A program made the position numbers and the translations under genes. The notes below the pieces were generated by a model. That model made no database searches and was not told the DNA's origin. It saw only the letters and a list, made by a program, of their open reading frames with translations. This document shows, one piece after another, positions 30,037-41,870 of a stretch of 64,000 nucleotides of DNA; the stretch's first letter is position 1, and every line of letters starts with the position of its first letter. The stretch spans positions 1 through 64,000 of the forward strand of contig WNNJ02003786.1 in assembly GCA_012934845.2 (NCBI GenBank), read 5' to 3'. This DNA comes from Pomphorhynchus laevis. Taxonomy: Eukaryota > Acanthocephala > Palaeacanthocephala > Echinorhynchida > Pomphorhynchidae.

Positions 30037-31050
30037 TTACCCGATTCTCAGGGGATAAATCTTGGAATATATGGAAAGAAGATCCGAGTAGCCGAGACAT
30101 ATGATGAAGCAGAAAGTCGACATGTTCCCTGGAACTAAGAACAACTTAAACAACCTAGGTTTCTCAGGCATTATTTTACCCATACGAACAACTTTCTTAA
30201 CAACAAGACTTTGAGCAACTGAGAGGTTTTCACTGTCAATTATTTTGGAAACAAATTGTACGGAGAATCTTAACGTTATCATCTAGCCTAACCTGAGCAT
30301 TACCGCTACCCGATTCTTTTACTCCAGATACAATGATATTATATCTCTTATCTAGGATGGATTTTTTTCTATTTAATTTGTTGCCTGAGGAAGACATTGC
30401 TTGAGAGTTGTCGATACTTCCCAATGTGGAATCATTGGTGGTACAGTTTATTGGCATGGAGGTCAATTGGCTATTGACGTTAGAATTGTGTTGATGTCTG
30501 ATGTGATATGAGCTTCCTTTATGAGCTTCTTCACGCTCTCATTATGTGGAACCAAACTGTGATTATTGGAAAGAGAGTTCTCAGTAACATTATTGTTCGA
30601 GTGAGTATTAACAGAATGTATTCGTTCACTTACTATCTGACGAACATTGTAAGATTATGAGTGTCCTCTCTTCCAGATACGAACAGGAATGATTTCTGTA
30701 ACTGACGATGTAGTATTGCCCATTACATGTGGGCATCGATGTGCATGTGATCCAATATCTGCGTTCGAATCATTGACGATCTCGACTGATTTTGACAGAG
30801 TCTGTACCTCCTCACTGTGAACATTTTTGGACACTGTTGTCATGGCAAGATGATGATTTCGTATTGTATTTACAAGTACTTGTAGTTCATCTACCTCCCT
30901 GCGTATGATGTCAATGACGCCTGTAGCACATATTCCACATAAGAAACGTTCATTTAAGGCGTTTATGACACCAACCGGCACTGATAAAATCGACCAGTTC
31001 AAGCAGCCATCCTTGTCGCTACCAACTTGTACCTCCGAATAGACAATTGA
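30037..31050 (-). pseudogene. CR1-like ORF1 (family B)
   Basis: The amino-terminal part (31002-30655, with upstream DKDGCLNW) has ERFLCGICATGVIDIIRREV, a PHD-like zinc finger leading into a helix likely to coil. The carboxyl part (30466-30037, two frames) has KRYNIIVSGVKESGSGNA, VRLDDN, VVKKVVRMGKIMPEKPRLF and LGYSDLLSIYSKIYP, an RRM-like fold of the type found in CR1 ORF1. Frameshifts separate the parts. Confidence 0.65.
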
Positions 31051-31069
31051 CTAGTAAATTCAACACCTA

Positions 31070-32470
31070 TAATCTTTGGGTCGGGATTGTCTATTCGAAG
31101 CCCGCTCTGCGTTGAAACATCGTGATTTATTTTTGCGCGACACGTTTATTTCTGTAATAATGGAATGGTTTCGTCGATGTGCATTCGGTTAACCCGATCT
31201 ACCAGAAACAACCCAATTTAAAATGGTTTCAAACATAATGTTTTTAAGGGACCCAATAGCGGGTAACCTTGTAAATGTAATTATACCCATTTTCATATTT
31301 AAAAGTTGGCGTCGCAAGAACAAGTATGTTGTTGCTTTGATAAATGCGATATTAAGCAGTCCAATAGCATTATTGTATGACGTGGCTTCTCAGAATAGGT
31401 CGTAAACTTCAACGGATACGTGGTTTGTGAGAATATTGAATTTGTTAACGTCAGATGTGGATTCCAGCAATTCAATGAACGTGCGAAATCTAAAACGCTA
31501 ATGTCGCCATGTGCGTTTTAGCGTTAACATTGTCAAGATTGAGATACAAAATGTTAGGCTTCAGGAGCATATCCATCAATCATTTGAATATATTGTACAA
31601 GTGCAGAAGTTTTATTCAAGTAAATCAGCAGTAAGAAGTAGGTTAGGTAAGAAAACATGTCATTGTCATGTAAGTGTATTACGATAACAACTTTATTTCT
31701 TTTTTACTAATTTTAAACATTTTGACATATCCGACCTCTAGTACAGCCTAGATCAGAAAGCATATCCCAGCACTCTTATTTGTCTCTTCCGATTTACCGG
31801 AAGAGTAACGAATAATTTAGTTTATTGTCCTGGTTTGCGAAATCTGTAGTAAATGAAATTACTTTTCATTGTGTTAAAGACAAACCCAACTTAGACAAAC
31901 TCCAGTAATCTTATTCACAACAGAGTTCACTTCGTTTTCGATTCATTTATCATACAAGTGTTTCTATCATCTCGTGTTCCTATCCAATCATGTAGAAGAT
32001 TGACGACAGATTGGAACCTCGGAAAATGCCATTGGATAGCTTATATAAAGGACCGTTGTTGTCTTCTAGATAGAAGTTTCTACTCTCCAAAGTTTCCCAT
32101 TACGAAAACCTTGCTTGGCCCTGACTGCTTTAAAGTTCCCTACCACTACGAAACTCATAAATGTGATCACCCAGCAATATATCTTGAAACAACTTTTCAG
32201 AGATAATAAGCTAAAAGATTTTTATGTAAATATAAGAAGTTCTTCTAAAAATATCATTTGTTCAATAAATCAAAGATTAATTAACGATTATGTAGACAGT
32301 TATTGTAATTCAAAATACTATAATCGTACAATAAATGTTAATAATAACAATATAAAATATACATTAACCATAAACTTCTTATTCATTTTAACCAAGGTTA
32401 AGTTGTGTAATAGACAGTTATTGGATATAAAATACTATAATCGGACAATAAATGTTAATAATAACAATAA
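31070..32470. other. Spacer before the Penelope-like element
   Basis: No gene is identified. There are short hairpins at 31490-31521 (CTAAAACGC/GCGTTTTAG) and 31784-31805 (CTCTTCCG/CGGAAGAG). From 32115 to 32498 the plus strand has open low-complexity asparagine-rich frames with a duplicated block (ATAATCGTACAATAAATGTT near 32320 and its variant near 32440). A 127-codon frame here shows no known domain and may be part of the element's 5' region. Confidence 0.4.
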
Positions 32471-32479
32471 AATATATAA

Positions 32480-34411
32480 TGACACTAAAATCCATTAATA
32501 AATGTATAGATAACATAAATATAGCCGGACTTTTAAATAATTCTAAAAGTAAAGAAATAATAGGGGCAGAGTTAAGTAAATATATTCCTAAAATAGGGTA
32601 TAAACTGCTACCACCATGAGGACGAGAAATTTGTAATTATAATAAAGAATTGAATTCAATATGTAACGATAATATTAGAAACATGATGGAAACAGAATGC
32701 AATTGTAAAAGTCTTAGTTTTGATAAAATAAATGAACATATATGTACCCATAATCTAGAATTAATTGAAAATTGTGAATTAAGGAAAATGCTATCAAAAG
32801 GGTATAAATAATAACAATAAAAATAAAATTTACAATTCGTTTTATAATGACATAAACTTACTTTGATGAGTTGATTAATAGTGAAAGCTTGAATTTATCT
32901 AAGAGAAACATTTGGAAAACTTATTTATCAGATAAAATTAGAGAGAAAATGAAAATAACAAACAATTATAAAAGGAAAGATCAAATTAATAAAGATATGT
33001 ATAAAGAACTTACTAAATTAAAGGATAACTATATAATAACAACTATTGATAAAGCTAGTAATAACTTTGTCTTTATATGCAAAAAGCTTTATTATGATAT
33101 ACTAATGAAAGAGGTTAATTCTAATGATTTAAATGTAAATCCAACATATGAACGTAGTGAGTTAAGTTTAGAGGCAATTATTACAAGTCACTGTACTATA
33201 ATGGATAAAAAGGGTATAAAGGTTGAATCAGATAATAAAACTATACCTATATTATATTGGAATCCAAAATTACATAAAAATCTAATAAAACCTAGGTTCA
33301 TATGTAGTGCGTTTAAATGTACATTAAAACCACTTTCTGTCTATATGAATAAAATACTTAAAGTAATAAAAGCACACTTCAAAAAATATTGTAAAGTAAT
33401 CGAAATTAATACTGGTATAAAACACTATTTCAGTATTAATTCTACAAAATAATTTTTAGAACAAACAAAAGGAATAAATTTTATAATATAAATACGCACA
33501 ATTTTAGTACGCTTTATACAAATCCAGATTTAGTAGATATTAAAGAAGCGTTAGTAAAATTTATTAATCTTATATTTGGAAGAGATATACACATATATGT
33601 TATAATAACTATAACTCATATCTAACAAAAATCAAACCATCAAAGTAAATATAAATATATGGATAAAATTGAATTATTAGAATCCTTAAATATTTAAATA
33701 AATCAAAATTATTTAAAGGTAGGGATATCTATATTTAGACAATTAAAAATTGTTCCAATGGGTGGTAATAGTAGCCCAATTATAGCTGACTTGTTTTCAA
33801 GCTTTATAGAATATGAATTTGTTCATAACTATTTAAAAAGTAAATCTAAATTATATATAAAGTATATAAAGTAAATCAAATTATATATTAATTTATATAT
33901 AAATTACAATATATCTAAATTATTTAAAGATATAGAATATATGTTTCGACACATTGATGATATTTGTATTTAACTCTAATAATTTTTATTCAATAAGTGA
34001 ACCAATTTATTCAAGTAGCTTATTCTTAATAAAACCAATATTAATGATAAAAAAAGTATATATATAGATATGAACATTAAATTAACATCAATTAAAACTA
34101 CTAGTAATTTATATAATAAAGACGGCGTATTTAAATTTACAAAAAACATATTTTTGCATGAGCATTCATGCATACCATATAATATAAAATATAATACATT
34201 AAATAATGAAATTTTAAGAATTGCAACAATTCCTAACGATATTGGCTTTCTTCAAAATCATTTAAATCATTTAATAGATGCATATTTTAAACTAGGTTAC
34301 TATAAAAATACCATCACACAGAAAATAGTAAAATATACAAATCAACACAATAATATTAAAAATAAATTTAAAATCATTAGCGGAAAATTTTTATGGATGA
34401 ATATTAAATAA
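32480..34411 (+). mobile_element. Penelope-like element, broken copy
   Basis: A retroelement of the Penelope-like order. Visible parts, in order, are an N-terminal tract with a C-x-C and a 'H...N.EL...ELRKML.KG' pattern (about 32690-32810), the RT entry with TTIDKASNNFVFICKKLYY and LYWNPKLHKNLIKPRFICS (32871-33452), an IVPMGGNSSPIIADLFSSF block and an RHIDD block (33700-33970), and a thumb with EHSCIPYNIKYN and NEILRIATIPND (34070-34411). It has several breaks and is inactive. A GIY-YIG endonuclease, which many members carry at the C terminus, is not visible. It is very AT-rich, like its surroundings, so the insertion looks old. Confidence 0.75.
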
Positions 34412-34514
34412 TATACTTTGTATTAGAATAAGATACTATATAATCGAATTTTATCAGAAAAAATACGTCCTTAACACGAATTTGGCCCCGATGCTATGTT
34501 ATGGAGAGGAATTA

Positions 34515-34770
34515 TAGGCCGAAACATGATAGCATAGCAGTTCCTCCTGATGACCTCAAATCTTATTCTGATACGACATCTGTTATTTATTAGTCAATTC
34601 ATAAAAATGATTATTATATTAAATTTCAATTTTTTATTTTACCTTGATCTAAATTATAAAAAATCTTATAACAATTATTTATTTTATTATTTAATTAATA
34701 AATTTTGATTTAGCATTATTATGTTTTGTTTATTTTATAATTATATTAAATACGTAGACTCAGTTAGCTA
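34515..34770 (+). repeat. 3'-flank repeat of the Penelope-like element
   Basis: The segment starting GATAGCATAGCAGTTCC and running through TTTAGCATTATTATGTTTTG to TACGTAGACTCAGTTAGCT is repeated in the same orientation at 39400-39645, and inverted at 23915-24112 and in the UPF0489 intron (54440-54610 and 54680-54900). Because it directly follows the Penelope-like element, it may be its terminal repeat or 3' untranslated end. Confidence 0.65.
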
Positions 34771-34789
34771 ATTTAATTTTTCATAGAAT

Positions 34790-35645
34790 ATTACCATATT
34801 ATTGGATATAGTGATTGGTCTCGTGTCCTTAGCCGTTGGCACCAATTCGGCCTTTGTAAGAAATATCACTCTTCCGAGTGCAGTATCTGGCCAGACTGCA
34901 AGCGTTGAACCTACCAGTTTAGCGGTGATTTGCCCTCAGAGTTCCCACTTTCTGTTGGTCATTATTATGGATAGTAAGTTTAAATCTCGTTTGAAACTGC
35001 ATGCCCTCCGAGCATATCATCTCATTTGATAAATGCATTTTCATTTTGATTACAATCCCAAAATTTTTTAAAGCGATCCACTCGGAAGTTACTGATCTCT
35101 GAGACCTTAAAGCGGTCTTCCTTATGGTTGACCACCATTCTTTTGAGGAGGGCTTGTAGGATTGGAGTTTCCTTACATCACACTTCAACGAATCTTTATC
35201 GATTTGATCTTGGAGTCCCCACATGAGAAACTTTCTCTTATCAGCCTGATAAGGATGATGTACTAATCCACAAATTAGCTTTTCAAATACAAAGCTTTAT
35301 AATTGTATTTTGACAATGGCGGTAGTTTTGTTAGCAGCTGTTTATTTGCTGAGTTAAATAATTTAATATTAAAATTGTATAAAAATTATTTCTTAAAAAA
35401 CACAATAAATTTCAAACTAAAATCATCAAAATTAGTCATTTTAGCAAAAGTTGCCTCCAGCGAGATTATAGCCTCCACAATTTGGGTAAGCAAGGATATT
35501 AGTCTATCTCCTCCAAAATCATTCAGGTCCCCTTCAATGCAGTGTAAACACTTTAAGCGAAAACTTCTTGACAATATTCTTATTCTCCTAAGTCCGCAAG
35601 CCACATGATATTCTTTAGAAGCTTGCTGAATAAATCGGACGGTTG
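34790..35645 (-). mobile_element. Small LINE ORF1/ORF2 fragments
   Basis: Minus strand. 35604-35386 has KCLHCIEGDLNDFGGDRL and ISLLTQIVEAIISLEATF, resembling the zinc-finger-plus-helix head of a LINE ORF1. 35224-34919 has LKCDVRKLQSYKPSSKEWWS, resembling the 'F...V..L...P..WW..I' linker between endonuclease and RT in CR1/L2-type ORF2. The two are in natural order but with most of the element missing between them. The assignment is tentative. Confidence 0.35.
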
Positions 35646-36172
35646 GAAACGAATAATTTCAAGAGTTGATATCAGCCCACTTCGCTGGATCTCTTTGAAA
35701 TCAAGCAAGCGTTAAAACGCTTGCTAGTTAAAACGTCGCGAGGACAACGGCGAAGCATCTCTCTCCATCCGAAACATCGACGGAAATTTTCAAGTTGTCC
35801 ACACCCGTTCCAAAATTCGATGGCGCTCCATCTCCCCTATGTGTCTTCTCCGCTAGACCCTTTCACCACCACACACGGTTTCCGCCTTGGCCTCCTCAAC
35901 ACTATATCTATTTTCCATAAATCTAATATTATCCTCAACCTATTCACCAAGCAATCAGTCGATCTCTTCTGTCTCAACAAATCCTGGAACTCAGATTCTG
36001 ACGACCTCTCCATTCACCGTATGCTCTCCGCCTGTTGCTCACTAGTCGAATCCGCACGCCCCATCAGCTCATCCCCTTCTAAATTCTCTAATCATGGCGG
36101 CATTGTCGCAATCGCCCGTCACCCCGTGTCTCTTCACAAAATCACTCCCCTTTCAGTCCTTGCTCTTTTGAA

Positions 36173-37696
36173 TTGCTCACTTGTCGTTCTTCTAGCCCAA
36201 TCACTCTGGATCTCGCCATTGTATACTGTCCTGGTTTATCAGATCATACCGCTTTATTTTTTACTGAACTCGCTGACCTCCTTTCCAATGGGTCTTTGTT
36301 CACCATCCTTTCACTCGTTCTAGGCGACTTAAACATTCGCCTAGACCGTCACTCTTCCACATATTCTATCCGGTTCATCAACATTCTATCCAAGTACAAT
36401 TACAAACTCATATCCACTGCTCTCACACATATCCTTTGTGGGGCACTCGACATTATCGCCGTCCCTGATCATTTTGCTGCATACACTTCACTGTATATCT
36501 CTGATTCTGGTCTATCCGATCACTTTCTCGTCACCCTTGATCTCACTCACAACCATACCCCTCCTCACACACCTACAATCCTACGTCGCCCTTGGAGAAA
36601 TCTTGACCTCTCCCTTCTCCGCGCTGCCTTACTCAAATCGACTCTATCCTATCCCACAATAACATATTCATCTCATCACGATCTCGCATTTCTTTTCGGC
36701 TCTGAACTCACATCCATTCTCGATATTCTCTTGCCTTTCAAGCCTCACCCACACCGTCGCTTGCATCGTGCCCCATGGTTTGACATCCAATGCCAACTCT
36801 CAAAGCGTCGACTCCGCAATGCTTTTCGAGATTATCACTTTCTTCACAGACGTGATATCCGCTCGCTCACTTCGTTTCTCCATGATTCCTATCTTGCTCT
36901 TCGCCAGCTTCATCCTTACCCACTACGTACCAAATGCAACTCCTGGCAGAATAAAATCCACACTCCATTAAATTCTAAGTCTCTCTGGCATACTTTTAAC
37001 TTAATCCTTTCTCACTCCTCTTCGTCTTGCAACATCAATCCCTATGATTATTCGTCATTTCTTCAGACCAAGGTATACACGTTGCTCTCTCACAACCCCG
37101 TATCCATTCCATCTCATTGCTACTCGCCTCGCATCATCCTCCCGGAACTCTTTCATCTTCTCCCTGTCTCACCTGGAGAAGTCTTACCTGTCATCATGTC
37201 ATTTCCCAACAAAACCTCACCTGTCGATTCCCTGCCCACACACATACTTAAATCTGTATGCTCATCGATATCCCTTTTTCTAACAACCTTGTTAAACTCG
37301 TCCATTCGCAGTCGTATCTTTCCTTCACACTGGAAATCCGTCATCGTTCGTCCCATTCTTAAGAAACAATCGCTTGACCCCTCCCTTCTTTCTAGCTATC
37401 GCCCGATTTTACTCCTCCCTACTCTTTCCAAGCTCTTAGAGCGCCTTATCTTAATACAGATCAACGTTTATCTCTCTTCATCCAATCTGTACCCTCCTTT
37501 CCAATCCGCTTTCTGCTCTAATCACTTCATAGAAATCGCATGCATGAAAGTTTACAACGACCTACTTATTTCTCGTGACAAGGCTCTATATTGTGTTCTC
37601 ACTCCCTCGATCTCTTCTCCGCCTTTGACATCGTCGACCATTCCATCCTCCTTTCTCGCCTTCCTTATGATTACGGATTTTCTTCCTCATCCGTAG
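36173..37696 (+). pseudogene. L2/CR1-like ORF2 endonuclease to RT (copy C)
   Basis: This is 507 codons, the longest open stretch of the window. It runs from LDLAIVYCPGLSDHTALFF and VLGDLNIRLDRHSSTYSIRF (GDLN, so the catalytic asparagine context is kept but phenylalanine is changed), through GLSDHFLVTLDL, APWFDIQCQLSKRRLRNAF, VIMSFPNKTSPVDSLPTHI, HWKSVIVRPILKKQSLD and PTLSKLLERLILIQINVYLS, to the region before motif A. Upstream (35721-36323) lies the endonuclease head in another frame. Confidence 0.75.
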
Positions 37697-38222
37697 CATG
37701 GTATGCCTCATATCCATCCGACCGTTCTTTTCGAGCCTATTCAAATTCATCATCTCCTCCCATTTCTATTTTATGCGGAGTTCCACAAGGTTCAGTCCTA
37801 GGACCTCTGCTTGCCTCTGTTCTACTTGGCGATCTCTCTCCGTTTATCAAGCCTTACTCCATTAACGTCATGTGATACGCCTATGACATCCTCATATATG
37901 CTCATACACCCTCCCATCGCATACACGATATCGCAATTTCTGCATCCAACTGCCTTTCTTCTATCTATAAACATCTCTCCCATCTTCGTCTCGTTCTAAA
38001 CCCAGACAAGTCCAAAATATTGTGGATTCTCTCCCCCGTGAGAGAGAATCCTAAGAAAGTGAATCCTCACTTTCATAGGATTCAATTTCCATGATCACCT
38101 TTCCCTCAAATTATTCGTCCGTGATAAGGTCCTCTCGTCTAACTTAATTCTCCGTAACATCCGCCGTATCCGCCCACTTATTGACTTCCGTCCCTGTATG
38201 TTTCTTCTTTAATCGCTTCGTT
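37591..38222 (+). pseudogene. L2/CR1-like ORF2 RT palm (copy C)
   Basis: 37591-37875 carries motif A in altered form (LDLFSAFDIVDHSILL), then SDRSFRAYSNSSSPPISIL and motif B CGVPQGSVLGPLLASVLLGD. The following TGA falls where copies A and B have CAA ahead of the YADD box, here degraded to YAYDILIYAH (about 37880). The thumb is recognisable to about 38222, then the sequence changes to unrelated DNA. Confidence 0.7.
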
Positions 38223-38229
38223 TCGATTG

Positions 38230-39390
38230 TTCAGCAACCTTAGTAAGCTTATGAAGGAGGGAACGATAGCACACGTGCAGTCATGTGAAGCCATTGCTTA
38301 AGAAAACGATACCAGATGTAAGGCTGGTCAACGGTGGAGGTGCCTGCGCAAAGTGAATTCGTTTCAGGGGTTTACTGAGGATTAAGTACTGTCGAAGTTG
38401 TGTAGCTACTGGGCTACACTGATGAGACCACCTTGTAGTGATGAGTAGACTAAGGTCAAAACGCTTCATTGGAGGCTAGGCGTCTGTGGTAAGCGCATTC
38501 CGGGTTAAGCTTTCCGACGAAGGTCGTAAAAAAGCATGCAGTTTTAAACTTTCCTGATTAGGCTAATTAAAAAAGTTGTATTTAAAGTCTTTCTTATTAA
38601 CATAACGTCACCATTAGTTTTCAATTTTTTATAATTATTAATACACGTCTTTATCATTTAATTTTTAAGCTTTTTAATTTAATTATCTTTCAATACTAAT
38701 CGATTTTGAAGGTTTTTATTTTCTGCTGCTACTCTCGCCATTTTCTTTTCTATTCCGTTCCGTCTGTCGATTAAAATCCTCATTTCTGGGGAATGTTGAT
38801 CAACAAACTGCTTTTAGCTGCTTGAATATAGAACTGTGATCCTTCACATGTTCTTTTATTCTCTCCGTCACATAATTTAAATAATCTTTAAAATGATTGC
38901 ATACGTGAGAATACGCCCTATGTGAATACTTGCAATTTGCACTGGGGATTTCTGATATTCTTTCCAAATCTGTGATCATGATTGCCCCCACAGTGCGCAT
39001 AACGAGGATCACTATTCAAACACATGTTTAAATGTGATCACAACACTGACAACGGTAGCACTCTGGATACAATTTCATGCTATCCTCGTCAAATATTATC
39101 ATTTCTGACAGTTTTAACATAACTTTTAAATATTTAATTTAATATACAGCTTTTAAAACTGATTTTCCTAAATAATCTTTCAGAATGTAAGCTCAAATAT
39201 CCCGTCCCGAGAGTTGTTATATTTTACGGTACTTATTATCTTCTGAAAGACAATTTTGAATTCTTTATTTGTCCACTTAATTTTCAGCGAAAAAACATTC
39301 TGCCTTATTTGCAGGACACCTTTGCACTATAAATTCATTACAAATCTCTTTAATAAATGTATTAGTAGGGACCTTTAATTGTGGTTTTTT
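38230..39390. other. Spacer with a possible zinc-knuckle fragment
   Basis: Minus-strand sequence 39080-38800 shows RYAHCGGNHDHRFGKN-RNPQC in one frame and SANCKYSHRAYSHVC in another, reminiscent of the paired knuckles 'RC..CGG.H....C' and 'C.NC...H.A.S..C' in I/Jockey-type ORF1. It is probably a frame-shifted ORF1 fragment of another LINE, but the evidence is thin. The rest (38230-38800, 39090-39390) holds nothing recognisable. Confidence 0.3.
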
Positions 39391-39399
39391 AATATCTGA

Positions 39400-39645
39400 T
39401 AGCATAGCAGTTCCTCCTGATGACCTCTAATTCTTATTCTGATACAACGATTGTTATTTATCAGTCAATTCATAAAAATGACGTTTATTTTGAATTTCAA
39501 TTTTTTATCTTAACTTGATTTAAATTATAAAAAATCTAAAAACAATTATTAATTTTATTATTTAATTATTAAATTTTGATTTAGCATTATTATGTTTTGT
39601 TTATTTTATAATTATATTAAATACGTAGACTCAGTTAGCTGATTT
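39400..39645 (+). repeat. Dispersed repeat related to the Penelope-like element flank
   Basis: Near-copy of 34535-34770, from GATAGCATAGCAGTTCCTCC to ACTCAGTTAGCTGATTTAA, in the same orientation about 4.9 kb downstream. The copies of LINE and spacer DNA between them are unrelated to it. Confidence 0.65.
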
Positions 39646-39959
39646 AATCGTGTTTCACTAGACATGTTTTTTATATTATATATAAAAAACAAATGCAAAA
39701 ATATAAATAACATATTGATAACATTTGATTACATATTGATAATAACACAAGAGATAACTACGCATCAACACGAAAAACAACGAAAAAACAGCACACTTAC
39801 CCTATTATCGCCTGAAGCTGACCAATTAGGCTATGTTAAGATATAATCAGCTCTTCGTAAATTCTTAGCAACAGTTGAAAAAGATTTCTTAAGGCGGCAG
39901 ATACTGCATGCAAAAATACCCTGAGCACAAAATTGCCTAAAAGGAACTGAAACAAAAGC

Positions 39960-40410
39960 ATCAAGTGTGTCATTTATACAAATATTCAACAAGCATTTGG
40001 GCCAACTTGTTCAAGGGTAGCGAATTTTGTAAAGGTGAGAGGGAGCTGAGCAAATTTTCTGTGGAGTAATTCGAAAATAGATGTGATCTTTATAGACATA
40101 TCGAGAGTATTCTATAAAGTTATCATTAATCTACTAGTAAACAAATTGCCTAATATCGGATTGCTAGAAAAAGTCCAGTCATTCCTAAAAAATTGCTTAT
40201 TTGCAGTAGCAAAGTCAATATCTATCTGACAGGTAGATCTGACTATATGGGCATATCTGACAATATCTAGTGACGACAGATTTCCACGAGATTTGGTCAT
40301 TAGCCCGACTCTTATTAACATCCATGTAAAAGATGGTGCTAAAAGCTCAACGTTTTGAATGTGTTACCAACGCAGGTGACCTAAATTATAAATTAAATGA
40401 CTTAAATTAC
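39960..40410 (+). mobile_element. CR1-like LINE fragment (family C), partial copy
   Basis: The frame near 40085 reads DVIFIDISRVFYKVIINLLV, NKLPNIGLLEKVQSFLKNC and LFAVAKSISI, that is RT motif A (FIDISRVF) and the following helix. The whole 430 bases recur at 40690-41060, about 700 bases on, with about 85-90% identity. The two are adjacent partial copies of one family. Confidence 0.6.
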
Positions 40411-40499
40411 CTCGCAACACCGCCTCATGTCTTGATCATATAACTCAAATGCTTTTACACGAACTGACTCCTATAATATACGTCCCCTTAGCATCTATT

Positions 40500-41560
40500 T
40501 TCAGAAGCTTATTGTATACATGATATGGACTAGAGATATCATACACCCAATGTTTAAGAAAGGCGACAAATCTCACTTATTCAACTACCGTCTCTCCAGT
40601 TTCACATCTCTAGCCTGTAAAGTATTTGAAAAACTTATTCTTCGTCAGCTTAACGTTATCGTTGACGCTAATAATTGTCCCAGTTCCAGTCAACACGGAT
40701 TTAGGCTAACTTGTTCAACAATTGCGAATTTTGTAAAGGCGAGACAGCTGGGTAGAATCCTTGTGGAGTGGTTAGAAAATAGATGTGATCTTTATAGACA
40801 TATCAAGAGTATTCTATAAAGTTATCATTAATCTACTTGTAAACAAATTGTGATATTGGATTACAAAGCGCATTATGGCGCTGTGTCCAGTCATTCCTAA
40901 ACAACTGCTTGTTTGCAGTAGCAGAGTCAATATCTATCTGATAAATCAATGACGACAGGTGTTCCACGAGGTTTGGTTATTAGCCCGACTCTAACATCCA
41001 CGTAAAAGATATCGTTAAAAGCTTAACGTCTGAATGTGTTACCTACGCATATGACCTAAAGATTGGGATATGAATTATTGTTGACTCCGATGTTAGAGCT
41101 CTACAAATAATATGGACTTCATAGATAAATGATATGTGTATAATGAGCTCCTGGTAAATGTCGCTAAATGTAGTCACATGCGGATCGGATTCCTATATTT
41201 CCCAATTCTTATCACATTGAAAAAATAATGATTAATACCACAGATAAAATCGATGGTTTAGGAGTATTAACGTGTAATACGTTCAATATGATCGCTCATG
41301 TAAATAAAATTTCTTCTAATTGTCTTCGCATCATGGCCTCATTAAGCGATATTTTGAATCCGTGGATGTCGTTACTTCAGAATAATATGCAGGGCACATC
41401 GAATCTAACATGTTCTAAAGATCTTCCGAGCATATACACGTCTGATCAAGGAAATCGTGCCTTACAGATCGATTCTCCAGTGGACTACTCATCTTGTCTT
41501 TCTCTGTCAAAGGTCTCCAATTTGATCAAATGATAGAGATCCTAGATGTGCCGGCAGCGC
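40500..41560 (+). mobile_element. CR1-like LINE fragment (family C), RT region
   Basis: 40520-40819 encodes HPMFKKGDKSHLFNYRLSSF, TSLACKVFEKLILRQLNV and SSSQHGFRLTCSTIANFVKA, the RT entry. Motif A continues in another frame (as at 40085), motif B appears degraded (TGVPRGLVISPTL, about 40955) and motif C is lost (YAYDLK region near 41045). 41228-41533 gives IDGLGVLTCNTFNMIAHVN, the 'K.LGV..' thumb. It is a decayed copy lacking endonuclease and C terminus. Confidence 0.65.
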
Positions 41561-41599
41561 CGAGTTTAATAAGAGCTTATATTGTGATGGCGTGGAAAG

Positions 41600-41870
41600 C
41601 CATCTCGTCATCCACTCAATTTTAGCGTTAATCAATTAACGCCCAAACATCGTAAAAAAGTATATCGAGATAATCAAGATAAATATCGAACAATAAATAG
41701 TTTGGACAGGATCCCAATACCTGCAATCTGATAAATGAGCATTCTCGAATTCCGACGTGCTTTAATAGTGTTTCGCTCATCCAATTACATTAACATGACC
41801 TGATAGTTGACCTTTGATTGGTCATGTTGATAGTTGACCTTCAAAGGTCATGACCATGACCTTTGATTCC
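41600..41870. repeat. Short palindromes and micro-duplications
   Basis: GCGTTAAT/ATTAACGC (41625-41642) is a near-perfect palindrome. At 41800-41865, TGATAGTTGACCTTTGATTG and GGTCATGTTGATAGTTGACC are partly duplicated, and GACCTTCAAAGGTC and GGTCATGACCATGACC are palindromic. These look like local template-switch products. No gene is present. Confidence 0.55.

Larger units (their letters stand above)
27430..31060 (-). mobile_element. CR1-like LINE (family B), nearly full length with RT core deleted
   Basis: Minus-strand element: ORF1 zinc-finger and coiled-coil part (31050-30655), ORF1 RRM-like part (30466-30037), ORF2 endonuclease (29980-28826), RT entry (28570-28165), then directly the thumb (28168-27914) and C terminus (to about 27600). 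The segment that should carry RT motifs A, B and C is absent, an internal deletion of very roughly 170 codons. The family differs from the pyrimidine-rich L2/CR1-like copies and has ordinary base composition. Confidence 0.75.
35729..38222 (+). mobile_element. L2/CR1-like LINE, copy C, truncated at both ends
   Basis: Third copy of the pyrimidine-rich family. It begins abruptly within the end of ORF1 (RRSISLHPKHRR in one frame) and carries ORF2 from MALHLPYVSSPLDPFTTTHG at about 35820. It ends at about 38222 in the RT thumb, where copies A and B go on. The longest open segment is 36173-37696. At 38024-38083 a deleted stretch has been replaced by two hairpins (see findings). Confidence 0.8.
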
